From: Lichenicoccus sp965213775
GTDB lineage: Bacteria > Pseudomonadota > Alphaproteobacteria > Acetobacterales > Acetobacteraceae
Length of the DNA stretch: 64,000 nucleotides
Reading direction: 5' to 3'
Assembly: GCA_965213775.1 (NCBI GenBank)
Contig: CBDCAC010000001.1
Span: forward strand, 459,598-523,597
The position numbers were made by a program, and so were the translations under genes. Positions 63,341 to 64,000 of this stretch are shown here, in pieces (within the stretch, counting starts at the first letter, position 1; the number at the start of each line of letters is the position of its first letter). The notes under the pieces were generated by a model. It was not told where the DNA came from. It ran no database searches and was given only the letters and a program-made list of their open reading frames with translations.

Positions 63341-64000
63341 TCAGGCGACCCGGGTCACGCCGGCGGTGGTCGTCATCGGCCCGCTCATCGCCGGCGGCGC
63401 GACCGCGCTGGGCTGACCGACGCGCATGGCCGGAGAGCAGGATGGAGTGCAGGTCGCTGACTGAGAAGTTGCGCACCTTCTCGGCATCGCCGTCTTGTTG
63501 CGGCGAACCAGGAAGTTGTAGCCCAGCACGGCCGGCACCGCGGTTGCCAGACCGATCGCCGTCATGATCAGCGCCTCGCCGACCGGGCCCGGCCACCTTG
63601 TCGATGCGAGGCCTGTCCGGCGATGCCGATGGCGGTCAGCGCGTGGTAGATGCCCCAGACGGTGCCGAACAGACCGACGAACGGTGCCGTGGAGCCGACC
63701 GTCGCCAGGAAGGCCAGGCCGCCCTGCAGACGCGAGCTGGATGGTTTCCTGACGGCACGCTGGATGCGACATCGTCACCCAGGTGTGTCAGATCGATGGA
63801 CTGTCGGTCAGCGCGCCCTCATGATGCTCGCTCGGCGTTGATGCCGTTCTCGGCGATGTAGCGGAACGGGCTGGAGCTCGGCTTCAGGCGGTCGCGGCAC
63901 CGTCGCTGCACCGAGGTGGCCTTCTTCCAGAAATCCTTGGCTGCGGCACGCGTTGGCGCGCGAACAGGCTCGCCTGCTCGATATACTTGGTGATCATGAT
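63341..64000 (-). pseudogene. exbB: exbB proton-channel gene, partial and broken by many small insertions
   Basis: This is a MotA/TolQ/ExbB proton-channel gene whose protein is recognisable only by hopping between frames: ITKYIEQA, FRYIAENGIN, FGTVWGIYHALTAIGIAGQ, GPVGEALIMTAIGLATAVPAVLGYNFLVRR, EKVRNF and finally AMRVGQPS to the stop at 63341. At least eight places show extra bases compared with what the protein family predicts (for example around 63465, 63494, 63590 and 63604). All are additions. Because the flanking exbD genes are intact and the errors cluster at the window end, faulty sequence is more likely than real decay. Start lies beyond 64000. Confidence 0.7.

Overview
This 64 kb window is GC-rich bacterial chromosome, dense in genes, with many short stop/start overlaps. 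The gene families (XrtA-type exosortase locus, TonB receptor, tandem exbD, SWIB protein, GlsB/YeaQ protein, paired intergenic palindromes) suggest an alphaproteobacterium, most likely of the Acetobacteraceae/Rhodospirillales. That placement is inference from gene content and composition. No rRNA, tRNA, CRISPR array or complete insertion sequence was seen.

Region 1 (1-12.0 kb) is a catabolic and uptake island. It holds an MFS permease (cut by the window edge), an isochorismatase-family hydrolase divergent from an AraC regulator, a TonB-dependent receptor, and a minus-strand set made of a TauD-type dioxygenase, an ABC permease, its NMT1/SsuA-like binding protein, an acetamidase/formamidase and a DOPA-type extradiol dioxygenase. 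A second TauD paralogue, a VOC protein and a SWIB-domain protein follow. The set looks built to import and cleave a small organic nitrogen, sulfur or aromatic compound; the substrate cannot be read from sequence.

Region 2 (12.1-20.3 kb) is a galactoside operon: binding protein, two permeases, GH36 alpha-galactosidase and GH42 beta-galactosidase on the minus strand, divergent from an AraC regulator. Both ABC importers in the window lack a local ATPase gene.

Region 3 (20.3-27.0 kb) is mixed: small proteins (one Nif11-like), a GlsB/YeaQ protein, a PucG-like aminotransferase, an M29 aminopeptidase, a DoxX-like protein, a Tat-type ferritin-like protein and a decayed pspF-like gene beside a repeat element.

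Region 4 (27.0-54.6 kb) is a large exopolysaccharide locus of the XrtA/PEP-CTERM type. The core minus-strand run (44.3-54.6 kb) encodes export lipoprotein, chain-length protein, tyrosine kinase, porin-like protein, AAA ATPase, deacetylase, FemAB-like protein, glycosyltransferase and exosortase-EpsI fusion, followed by a flippase. A second block (27.0-42.6 kb) has the initiating sugar transferase, four more glycosyltransferases, the XrtA amidotransferase, an epimerase, a second deacetylase, a YdcF protein, a GNAT protein and a very unusual GNAT/signal-peptide/extracellular-domain fusion. No PEP-CTERM substrate protein was seen.

Region 5 (54.7-64 kb) holds a DUF2237 protein, peptidase T, a hybrid histidine kinase, an LLM flavin monooxygenase overlapping bioA, a periplasmic repeat protein, two exbD genes and an exbB gene. 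The last ~650 bases carry a cluster of extra bases that break exbB and look like poor-quality sequence.

A family of ~115 bp palindromic intergenic repeats (2.7, 26.9, 42.6 kb and a half copy at 8.0 kb) marks the region boundaries.
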